Assembly (NCBI GenBank): GCA_044433325.1
Contig: JAWXTT010000100.1
Location: forward strand, 1 to 7,886
Reading direction: 5' to 3'
From: HGM05232 sp044433325
GTDB taxonomy: Bacteria; Bacteroidota; Bacteroidia; Bacteroidales; Muribaculaceae
Length of the DNA: 7,886 bases
Below the pieces are notes generated by a model. The model worked only from the letters and a program-made list of their open reading frames with translations. It ran no database searches and was not told the origin of the DNA. Below are positions 1-6,142 of this stretch, piece after piece. Both the position numbers and the translations under genes were made by a program. Each line of letters begins with the position of its first letter. Position 1 is the first letter of the stretch.

Positions 1-303
1 TCAAATGCGATTTATATAGCGTTTGAATGCCCTTTTAGCTTGTTGTTGAACTAAGCAAAAAGCCTCAAAAATGTACTTTTCAATTAGTGAAAGAGGGATT
101 TTTCATTTGCCCGATTATACTAGATATATGGAATAAATAATACTTAATATATTTGGATTGAATTTATTTTTGAACTACTTTTGTGTGGAGTTAATTTTAA
201 TTTTAGATATAAAAAATAAATATTATATAAATTTGTATTCGATACATACGTGAGAAGATATTTATGAATTAATTACTATTCTGTAAATGAAAACATTATA
301 ATT
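1..303. other. Non-coding leader upstream of the wza-like gene
   Basis: I see no convincing complete gene in this AT-rich stretch. The left end is open on both strands. On the minus strand, 33 sense codons lie between TGA at 105-103 and TGA at 3-1 without an ATG; they read like a basic, gene-like peptide ending AKRAFKRYINRI. On the plus strand, 17 codons run from the edge to TAA at 52-54. Either could be the end or a remnant of a neighbour, but neither can be proven from here. Two matches to the Bacteroidota -7 element TAnnTTTG occur, at 148-155 and 228-235; the second is better placed for the downstream gene. No upxY/upxZ-type antiterminator gene is visible, although such genes often open Bacteroides capsule operons. 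A clear hairpin or riboswitch fold is also not visible. Confidence 0.6.
228..235 (+). promoter_or_regulatory. Putative -7 promoter element for the wza-wzc unit
   Basis: TAAATTTG matches the Bacteroidota primary sigma factor -7 consensus TAnnTTTG exactly. It would place transcription start near 242 and leave about 60 untranslated bases before the ATG at 304. The expected TTTG around -33 is poor: only a TTTTA stretch at 201-205 lies near the right distance. In such AT-rich DNA a chance match is possible. An alternative match at 148-155 has no -33 partner either. Confidence 0.35.
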
Positions 304-1098
304 ATGAAGAATTTTATTTTGGGATTATTAGTCGTCCTATTGGCATCCTGTCATACTCAGGAAAAAGTGATATACTTGCAAGACCGTGTTGTGAATGCTG
401 AGTTTGAGGTTATTCAGGGTGGAGATATAAAACTAAGACCAAATGATATTATATCAATAATAGTATCAAGTAAAGATCCAGAATTGGTTCTTATTTTTAA
501 TTTGCCTAAATCTCAGTTATATGCAGCTAATTATTCTAAAGCAGGTATTACAGGAACACAAGGTGAAATTTTAGGATATACAGTTGATGCATCAGGTTGT
601 ATAGACTTCCCAGTTCTCGGAAAAGTAAAAGTGGAAGGAATGATTAGTTTAGAGGTAGCTGCAAAGATTAAATCTATGTTGATTGAGCAAGGCTTAGTGA
701 AAGATCCAATAGTTACTGTTGAATTTGTTAATCTACAAGTATCTATTTTGGGTGATGTTGCTTCTCCAGGTAGATATTCTTTAACTCGTAATAATACTAC
801 TATTTTTGATGCTTTAAGTATGGCAGGAGACTTAAATGTTACAGGGGTACGCGACAGGGTATTCCTTACTAGAAAAATGGAGAATAATAATCTAATTACT
901 TATCAATTAGATTTAAAATCAAATGATATATATCAATCACCTGCATTCTTTGTTCAACAAGATGATATGATTTATGTTGAACCAAATAGAATGAAAACGA
1001 ATCAATCAACAGCTAATGCTAATACCTTCAGTACATCATCGTTCTGGATATCTATCGCATCATTGTTGACTACTATCATGGTAATAATTATAAACTAA
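304..1098 (+). CDS. Wza-type outer-membrane polysaccharide export lipoprotein
   Basis: This is the outer-membrane component that lets capsule or exopolysaccharide chains leave the cell, acting with the Wzc-like co-polymerase encoded next. The N-terminus is a lipoprotein signal with lipobox LASC, giving Cys16 as the lipidated residue. A polysaccharide export domain (Poly_export, Wza type) spans about residues 43-142, including RPNDII and the stretch ending KDPIVTVEF. One SLBB domain follows at about 145-195, containing SILGDVASPGRYSL. A hydrophobic helix at 247-264 ends the protein; in E. coli Wza the C-terminal helices form the outer-membrane alpha-barrel. At 264 residues it is much shorter than E. 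coli Wza (about 380) and has fewer SLBB repeats, as is usual in Bacteroidota. The ATG follows the signal-peptide logic and has no Shine-Dalgarno, which is normal in this phylum. The stop lies 10 bases before the wzc-like gene, so the two are co-transcribed. The family assignment is firm; the exported polymer is unknown. Confidence 0.93.
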   Translation: MKNFILGLLVVLLASCHTQEKVIYLQDRVVNAEFEVIQGGDIKLRPNDIISIIVSSKDPELVLIFNLPKSQLYAANYSKAGITGTQGEILGYTVDASGCIDFPVLGKVKVEGMISLEVAAKIKSMLIEQGLVKDPIVTVEFVNLQVSILGDVASPGRYSLTRNNTTIFDALSMAGDLNVTGVRDRVFLTRKMENNNLITYQLDLKSNDIYQSPAFFVQQDDMIYVEPNRMKTNQSTANANTFSTSSFWISIASLLTTIMVIIIN

Positions 1099-1108
1099 AA
1101 TAAGTATA

Positions 1109-3478
1109 ATGGAAGAGAAGGAGATAAATTTAAGAGATCTTTGGGATATTTTCTTAGGTAATATATGGTTGTTCGTAGCTTCTGTCATAGTAGCTCTCGC
1201 TTTGGCTGTTGCATATTTAGTAATTACACCATCCGTTTATAAGCGTACAGCATCTGTCTTAATTAAGAATGATTCGCAAGGAAAATCTATCGGAGCAGCA
1301 GGTTTGCAAAGTTTCGAGGATATGGGATTCTTAAATACTAATATAGATGTAAATAACGAGATACATGTAATTACTACTTCAAAACTTATGGAGACAGTAG
1401 TGGAAAGATTAGGTCTTAATTATAGCTATAATATGCAATATAATGGATTAGGATCTATTCAGCTATATAATACATCTCCATTTACAGTTAAGGTAGATTC
1501 AATTTATAATAATTCAGCAATCATATTCGATTTTAATTTTATTGATGAAAATCGTTGGATTATTTCAAATCTTAAAATAAATCAGATAGAATATGATGAT
1601 GATATTGTGGGTGAATTTTTTAAACCCATAGATGTTTCTCCTCTAGAGGGAACTGTGATAAGTAAAACTATTTTTTTAAACGAGGATAATATTGATTTAG
1701 ATTATACTTTTACAAAATTCCCAATACCATATATTGCTGAAGCTTATCAAGAAAAGATTTCAGCAGCGTGGCGTGATAAAGAATCAACTATCATTGATTT
1801 GAGTATTAGTGATACGTCACCTCAAAGAGCTTCAGATATATTAAATACATTGATCTCTGCATATCAAGAGAGCTGGATTTATGATAAAAATCAAGTGACA
1901 GTAACTACATCTCAATTTATTGAGGAGAGATTAGCCGTAATTGAACAAGAATTAGGTATTGTAGATTCTAATATCTCTAATTATAAAAGTGCAAATTTAC
2001 TGCCCAATTTGACAGCTGTAACAGGTATTAGTTTGGAGGAATCCTCTAAAAATGCGATTCAAATGTTAGAGTTAAATAATCAGTTATCAATGGCTAAATA
2101 TATTCAGGAGTATATGCAAAATGCATCTACAACGGATCAAGTGTTACCTGCAAATACTGGTATTGAAAGTGCAACCATAGAACGACAAATAGAACAATAT
2201 AATAGTCTATTACTTCAGAAAGAGAACTTATTACAAAATAGTAGTGAAAGTAATCCAATCGTTGCAGATATGATTAAGGCGTTAAAATCGATGAAAAATG
2301 TTATTAATCTTTCTGTAAATGAGTTGATTAATACATTAGGTATTCAGATTGAAAATGCACGTAAGGTAGAAGCTTCAAATGAGAAGATCTTAGCAAATAA
2401 TCCAACCCAAGAAAAATATTTACGTTCAGCTGGTCGCGAGCAGATGGTAAAGGAGTCTTTATATCTTTATCTGCTTCAGAAACGTGAGGAGAATGAATTA
2501 TCAATGGCATTTACTGCATACAATACTAAGGTGCTTGCATATGCAAAGGGTAGCCCTTCTCCAATAGCTCCTCGTAAAATGATGATTTTGTTATTTGCAT
2601 TAATTTTGGGTGCCGCTTTGCCTGCTGCTTATTTATTTATAATCAATGCATTAAGAACTGTAGTTAGAACAAAAGAGGATTTGGCTGGACTGACAATACC
2701 ATTTATTGGTTCAATTCCTTCGTTGGATAGAAAAAAGAGTTTCTTTAAACCTATGAATGAGAAAAGACCAGAAACTAGAGTGGTAGTTGATAATAAGAGC
2801 CGTACTGTTGTCAATGAATCATTTAGAATTATACGTTCTAATATTGATTTTATGTCAAAGAGTGATACTAAATGTACTGTGATAATGTTAACATCGATAA
2901 ATCCAAGTAGTGGAAAAAGTTTCATCACCTCTAATATAGGTATATGTACAGGTCTCAAAGGATCTAAAGTGTTACTTATAGATTCTGACTTTAGAAGAGC
3001 TACATTGAGTAAATATATAGATTCGCCTAAAATTGGTATATCTAGTTATCTAAGCGGAGCTGAAGATTGTGTCGATAATATAATAGTAAGAGGAAAATTA
3101 GGAGAAAATGTTGATGTCTTACCAGTAGGTGTTGTACCCCCTAATCCGTCTGAATTATTGTTGTTACCTAAGTTCAGTGAGTTAATAAAGTCATTACGCG
3201 AAGAATATGATTATATATTCTTAGATTGTACACCTTTTGAAATTTTACCAGATGCTTCAATTGTCGAAAAATCATGTGATTCAACTATTTTTGTAGTACG
3301 TGCAGGTCTTTTAGATAAACGTTTATTCCCAGATATAGAAGCAATTTACACTAACAAGAAATTGAAAAACATGAGTCTATTGCTTAATGGAGTTGATCAA
3401 GGTCGTGGCGGATATTATGGATATGGGAAGTATAGCTACGGTAGATATAGTTACGGTTATTATGGAGATAGAAAATAA
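1109..3478 (+). CDS. Wzc-type polysaccharide co-polymerase / tyrosine autokinase
   Basis: This inner-membrane protein sets chain length and drives capsule or exopolysaccharide export, cycling through tyrosine phosphorylation. A Wzz chain-length domain begins at residue 1, with the first membrane helix at about 17-39. A long periplasmic region with helical, coiled-coil-like character (about 265-475) follows, then the proline motif SPSPIAPRK (482-490) and the second helix (491-513). The cytoplasmic BY-kinase carries the oligomerisation motif ExxRxxR (E570, R573, R576), Walker A 596-604 (SINPSSGKS, K603), Walker A' 621-630 (VLLIDSDFRR, D625 and D627) and Walker B 702-709 (IFLDCTP, D706). The tail holds nine tyrosines between 769 and 785, the usual autophosphorylation cluster. 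The protein is 789 residues long, within the range of fused Bacteroidota Wzc proteins. Walker A has Ser600 where PG is usual, and Walker B has Thr708 where a second proline is common. Two tandem stops (TAATAA) end the gene, just before the terminator. Confidence 0.95.
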   Translation: MEEKEINLRDLWDIFLGNIWLFVASVIVALALAVAYLVITPSVYKRTASVLIKNDSQGKSIGAAGLQSFEDMGFLNTNIDVNNEIHVITTSKLMETVVERLGLNYSYNMQYNGLGSIQLYNTSPFTVKVDSIYNNSAIIFDFNFIDENRWIISNLKINQIEYDDDIVGEFFKPIDVSPLEGTVISKTIFLNEDNIDLDYTFTKFPIPYIAEAYQEKISAAWRDKESTIIDLSISDTSPQRASDILNTLISAYQESWIYDKNQVTVTTSQFIEERLAVIEQELGIVDSNISNYKSANLLPNLTAVTGISLEESSKNAIQMLELNNQLSMAKYIQEYMQNASTTDQVLPANTGIESATIERQIEQYNSLLLQKENLLQNSSESNPIVADMIKALKSMKNVINLSVNELINTLGIQIENARKVEASNEKILANNPTQEKYLRSAGREQMVKESLYLYLLQKREENELSMAFTAYNTKVLAYAKGSPSPIAPRKMMILLFALILGAALPAAYLFIINALRTVVRTKEDLAGLTIPFIGSIPSLDRKKSFFKPMNEKRPETRVVVDNKSRTVVNESFRIIRSNIDFMSKSDTKCTVIMLTSINPSSGKSFITSNIGICTGLKGSKVLLIDSDFRRATLSKYIDSPKIGISSYLSGAEDCVDNIIVRGKLGENVDVLPVGVVPPNPSELLLLPKFSELIKSLREEYDYIFLDCTPFEILPDASIVEKSCDSTIFVVRAGLLDKRLFPDIEAIYTNKKLKNMSLLLNGVDQGRGGYYGYGKYSYGRYSYGYYGDRK

Positions 3479-3522
3479 TAACACTATTAGGGTTAGTTTT
3501 TAGAACTCTCCATAAATATATC

Positions 3523-3562
3523 AAAGCCTTATTTTTAGAACCTAAAGATAAGGCTTTTTTTT
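3523..3562 (+). terminator. Strong intrinsic terminator after the wza-wzc unit
   Basis: Bases 3523-3538 pair with 3542-3557 without a gap: 15 Watson-Crick pairs plus one U-G pair (3533 with 3547), closed by the three-base loop AAC. The GC core is AGCC/GGCT, and eight T residues run from 3555 to 3562. It lies 45 bases after the wzc-like stop and before the promoter region of the next gene, so it should end the export transcript. The opposite strand has only three T after the stem, so it acts mainly on plus-strand transcription. Confidence 0.93.
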
Positions 3563-3576
3563 AATATTAATATGTT

Positions 3577-3589
3577 GTACAATTTGTAC
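3577..3589. promoter_or_regulatory. Perfect 13-bp inverted repeat, possible operator
   Basis: The sequence GTACAA-T-TTGTAC is a perfect palindrome with a single central base. It lies between the terminator and the beta-barrel gene, 47 bases before that ATG. Its right half contains TTTG (3583-3586), which could serve as a -33 element, so a protein bound here would compete with RNA polymerase. This is inferred from position and symmetry; no regulator gene is nearby. Confidence 0.35.
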
Positions 3590-3614
3590 TAAAGTATATA
3601 AGATGAATATACTG
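3583..3614 (+). promoter_or_regulatory. Tentative promoter of the small beta-barrel gene
   Basis: TTTG at 3583-3586 could be the -33 element. After a 21-base gap comes TATACTG (3608-3614), an imperfect version of the TAnnTTTG -7 box. The gene needs its own promoter because a strong terminator stands upstream. A start near 3620 would leave a leader of under 20 bases. The match is weak and the DNA is AT-rich. Confidence 0.25.
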
Positions 3615-3636
3615 AATTAATTTAAATCTTTATTTT

Positions 3637-4131
3637 ATGAAAAAAACAGTTATTATAATAGTATTATTACTATTCTCGGTGTCATCTATTACGGCTCAGA
3701 AGGGGAATATATTAGTTACAGCACAGAGTAGTTATAGCACCTATGTGAAAACAGTGGGTATTGGCTTTAAAGGTCAATATTATTTCTTGGATAATCTAAG
3801 GGTAGGACCCTCTGTTAGTTATTATTTCAATAGTGAAAACTTCAATGCTTTAGTTGTCAGTGCTAGTGCACAGTATATATTAAATCTTAGTGATTGGTTT
3901 ATGATTTACCCAACTGCGGGTGTTTGTTTCTCGTCGTGGGATGAGCAAGATATGTGGATACCTGGTCCTAGTCCGTATGATGAACACGAATATAGATTTG
4001 CTCCAATACTTGGTGCAGGTGCAGAGTTATTATTTACTAGAAGGTTCGGTATTTACGCTGAATATGAATATCAGTTTATATCAGACTTTAGTCAAGCGTT
4101 GATTAATTTGGGTTTTATCTGTAAATTCTAG
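3637..4131 (+). CDS. Small outer-membrane beta-barrel protein, function unknown
   Basis: A Sec signal peptide covers about residues 1-20 (charged MKK, a hydrophobic core, cleavage probably after SITA). The mature part, about 144 residues, shows alternating polar and hydrophobic strands. I can place eight: roughly 24-31, 39-48, 54-64, 71-82, 88-100, 119-132, 136-148 and 153-164. The chain ends in phenylalanine, the usual C-terminal signal for barrel assembly by BAM. This fits an eight-stranded OmpA/OmpW-like or general 'porin family' barrel with no periplasmic domain. The longest loop (about 100-118: WDEQDMW, then PGPSPYDEHEYR) is acidic and aromatic and probably faces outward. The role cannot be read from the sequence: such barrels may be structural, adhesins or narrow pores. 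It stands alone between the export terminator and a convergent gene, so operon context gives no clue. The ATG is fixed by the signal peptide. Confidence 0.8.
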   Translation: MKKTVIIIVLLLFSVSSITAQKGNILVTAQSSYSTYVKTVGIGFKGQYYFLDNLRVGPSVSYYFNSENFNALVVSASAQYILNLSDWFMIYPTAGVCFSSWDEQDMWIPGPSPYDEHEYRFAPILGAGAELLFTRRFGIYAEYEYQFISDFSQALINLGFICKF

Positions 4132-4155
4132 CGGAATATTAACGCGGAATACTAG

Positions 4156-4491
4156 TTATGTGAAGATTATAGTTATTAGTGTGGTAATAGCTGATAATAT
4201 TAAACTAAATAGTAGTGCCCACCAGAAGTTGGTAACTTGAAAGTTGGTTATTAAACTGTTTGCTAATTGTATAACTAGCGCATTTATTACTAAAAGAAAT
4301 AGTCCTAGAGTGATAATTGTTATTGGTATCGTTAATATTATCAATATTGGTTTGATCAGGAAATTAAGTATTCCTAGTGTTATTGCTACTATGATAGCTG
4401 TACCAAAACTTTTGATTTGAACTCCTGGCAATAGACTTGCAGTTGCATAAACTGCTATGGCTGAAATTAGAATATTTATAATAGTTCCCAT
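4156..4491 (-). CDS. YvlD/phage-holin-4-superfamily small membrane protein
   Basis: The product has 111 residues and is almost entirely hydrophobic. Membrane segments fall at about 4-21, 30-46, 48-77 (possibly a hairpin) and 88-110. The central motif, ILNFLIKPIL followed by TIPITIITLGLFLLVINA, is the hallmark of the family known as 'phage holin family protein' (Phage_holin_4_2, includes B. subtilis YvlD). The name comes from distant similarity to phage holins. Chromosomal members stand without lysis genes, and their function is not established. No endolysin or phage gene is nearby here, so a lysis role is unlikely. The gene converges on the beta-barrel gene with 24 bases between stops and no obvious terminator. 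It probably has its own promoter (4531-4538). The start is ATG in an A-rich context without Shine-Dalgarno. Confidence 0.87.
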   Translation of the reverse strand: MGTIINILISAIAVYATASLLPGVQIKSFGTAIIVAITLGILNFLIKPILIILTIPITIITLGLFLLVINALVIQLANSLITNFQVTNFWWALLFSLILSAITTLITIIFT

Positions 4492-4530
4492 TGTTAATAT
4501 TTTGTTTGTTGAATAATTAATTTAGAAGTG

Positions 4531-4538
4531 CAAATTTA
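4531..4538 (-). promoter_or_regulatory. Putative -7 promoter element for the YvlD-like gene
   Basis: Read on the minus strand this is TAAATTTG, the same octamer seen before the wza-like gene and an exact TAnnTTTG match. It ends 39 bases before the ATG at 4491, giving a leader of about 30 bases. No good TTTG is found about 20 bases further upstream; the nearest is a TTTAC at 4565-4561. The 197-base gap to mltF supports a separate promoter here. Confidence 0.4.
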
Positions 4539-4620
4539 CATATTATAAACGTGTATAATGGTAAATTGTTGTAATGCTTATGTCGGTATTTTAATGTATG
4601 TTATAAGTAAGTAGTATGGT

Positions 4621-4640
4621 GTAGTTCTAAAGTGGACTAC
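4621..4640. other. Short hairpin downstream of mltF
   Basis: GTAGTTC (4621-4627) can pair with GGACTAC (4634-4640), seven pairs including one G-T, around a six-base loop. It lies 49 bases past the mltF stop in the direction of transcription. Neither strand has a T run after it, so it is not a standard intrinsic terminator, though it might slow polymerase or protect the 3' end. I see nothing else structured between 4565 and 4688. Confidence 0.3.
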
Positions 4641-4688
4641 TAAAAATTGAATAAAACCAATTATTAGAAGTCCCCTAAAGTCTTGTTC

Positions 4689-6122
4689 TTATTTCTCAAT
4701 CTGGGTTTTATATAAGTTGTATAGTGCCATTACTTTGGCTACGTAATTTTCAGTTTCGCGACCATTGAAGTAGCCATGACGGCATACTTCTTCGTTATAA
4801 AATTCAGGATTTGATTTCATGGTTATTGTTATCTCAACGTTATCGTCCCACGTTTCGGGATCTCTGTTGTGAGCCTTAGCTAATGCTATTGCATCGTAGA
4901 TATGTCCTAATCCTGAATTGTATGCTGCTAATATAAACTTGTTACGTTCATGTGGATCTTCAACTTTATTGGCAAAGGCACGTTGTAACGACTTAATATA
5001 TGCAGTAGCCGCTTTTATATTCAACTCGGGATCGGTTATGCTATCTCCCTCTAACCCGAATGCGCGTGCTGTGCTAGGCATAAGTTGCATTAAACCTCTA
5101 GCACCTGCCCAAGATGTGGCTGTTGGGTCAAAGCGTGATTCGCTAAATGATTGGGCTGCTAATAATCTCCAATCCCATCCAATCTCTTTAGCATACTTAC
5201 GGAATAATGAATCGTATGGTGATATCACGTGTTGTGATTTAAGTGATATGTGACCGAAATATTTATTTGCTTCACCTATAATTGTAGTGCTGTCTGATTT
5301 ATCTATTCTACTTAGTTGGAAGTAGCGTTGCATAAGGTTTTTGGATGATTTAGCTGTTGTAATCTCACTACTCCAATGGTTAATTGAATCCGCTAATAAT
5401 TTGTTGTTACTGCTAACAACCCATGACGAACGTTGTGGAAAACTAATCTCAAGTGATGTATCTATATTTTTATAATTTGAGATATTTAGGGTAGCTTGAT
5501 CCCAATCAATAATAGTTAGTGGAATACTATCTGTTGCTACTAGGTACAGAATATCATCTGTAACCAGTGTATCTGATAGTGTTGTATGGATATTTATCCC
5601 CCCGCCTAGTTCGTTGTTTAGATTTTGCAGACGTGATATATATTTTGAGTTTTTCTGTATGTAGATATCCTCTCCAATTAGTTGAGTTACATCGGTGATT
5701 AGCTCTCGCGCCTCTTTAGCTTTTGGCTGAACTAACACTTGATGGGTGATATTTTCGATGCCGCAATAAATTATATTATCGCTATTATATTTTGCGGTAC
5801 GTGGTATCTGATAAGCTATTAAGTCGATATGAGCTGAGTCTAATTGCTCTAGCAATGATTCGATATTGTTAGATATAGAGCTTTTAATTTCTATCCCTTT
5901 TTCATGTGCGAAATTATTAATTAGCTCATATTCATAACCCATCTCCTCCCCTTTATATATAAAATAGGATGTTGCTCCATATAGTGTTCCTATACGTAGG
6001 GTGTCAGGTAATGCTCCTTCGTTTACTTCTGAGCTATGATGATTACATCTAGTCGCTATCACTATGGTTAATAGGATAGCGAAAGATATAAGTGGGCGGT
6101 ATGTGTTTATACGAGTTTTCAC
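4689..6122 (-). CDS. mltF: MltF-like membrane-bound lytic murein transglycosylase
   Basis: The enzyme cleaves the MurNAc-GlcNAc bond of peptidoglycan and leaves 1,6-anhydro ends; it acts in the periplasm. The N-terminus (residues 1-25) is a signal sequence followed by Cys26, probably lipidated, although Arg25 just before it is unusual for a lipobox. Residues 40-270 form a periplasmic solute-binding domain of the SBP_bac_3 type, starting DTLRIGTLYG, as in E. coli MltF where it modulates activity. Residues about 300-470 are the SLT domain: catalytic Glu328 in QSFSESRFDP, then AGARGLMQLMPSTA (339-352), AAYNSGLGH (399-407) and ENYVAKVMALY (458-468). At 477 residues it is close to E. coli MltF (about 518). 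The start is GTG: a GGAGGGG Shine-Dalgarno lies nine bases upstream and the signal peptide follows at once, while the next Met is residue 61. It begins 20 bases after purM. Confidence 0.92.
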   Translation of the reverse strand: MKTRINTYRPLISFAILLTIVIATRCNHHSSEVNEGALPDTLRIGTLYGATSYFIYKGEEMGYEYELINNFAHEKGIEIKSSISNNIESLLEQLDSAHIDLIAYQIPRTAKYNSDNIIYCGIENITHQVLVQPKAKEARELITDVTQLIGEDIYIQKNSKYISRLQNLNNELGGGINIHTTLSDTLVTDDILYLVATDSIPLTIIDWDQATLNISNYKNIDTSLEISFPQRSSWVVSSNNKLLADSINHWSSEITTAKSSKNLMQRYFQLSRIDKSDSTTIIGEANKYFGHISLKSQHVISPYDSLFRKYAKEIGWDWRLLAAQSFSESRFDPTATSWAGARGLMQLMPSTARAFGLEGDSITDPELNIKAATAYIKSLQRAFANKVEDPHERNKFILAAYNSGLGHIYDAIALAKAHNRDPETWDDNVEITITMKSNPEFYNEEVCRHGYFNGRETENYVAKVMALYNLYKTQIEK

Positions 6123-6131
6123 TCTGATTAG

Positions 6132-6138
6132 CCCCTCC
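6132..6138 (-). promoter_or_regulatory. Strong Shine-Dalgarno fixing the GTG start of mltF
   Basis: The minus strand reads GGAGGGG, whose GGAGG core matches the 16S anti-Shine-Dalgarno, followed by nine bases and then GTG at 6122-6120. It sits wholly in the 20-base gap after the purM stop. None of the other complete genes in the window has a comparable site; their start regions are A/T-rich, as is typical for Bacteroidota. Confidence 0.7.
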
Positions 6139-6142
6139 GTTT

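Noticed and set aside
1..26. Inverted repeat TCAAATGCGA / TAGCGTTTGA as one end of an invertible promoter
   Set aside because: It is imperfect (8 of 10), the arms are only six bases apart, and I found no matching distant copy in the leader.
2328..2958. Two open frames on the minus strand inside the wzc-like gene (60 and 109 codons)
   Set aside because: They lie antisense to a gene with clear domains and motifs, and their translations show no recognisable domain or signal.
3920..4102. A second plus-strand frame within the beta-barrel gene
   Set aside because: It overlaps a gene with a signal peptide and barrel pattern in another frame and shows no protein-like features.
4156..4491. Holin-family gene as evidence of a prophage
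   Set aside because: There is no endolysin, integrase or structural gene nearby, and this family is widespread on bacterial chromosomes without phage.
4621..4640. Hairpin after mltF as an intrinsic terminator
   Set aside because: The stem is seven pairs with one G-T, and no T run follows on either strand.
4918..5253. A 111-codon plus-strand frame opposite mltF
   Set aside because: It is antisense to the conserved SLT domain, whose coding constraint explains the open frame.
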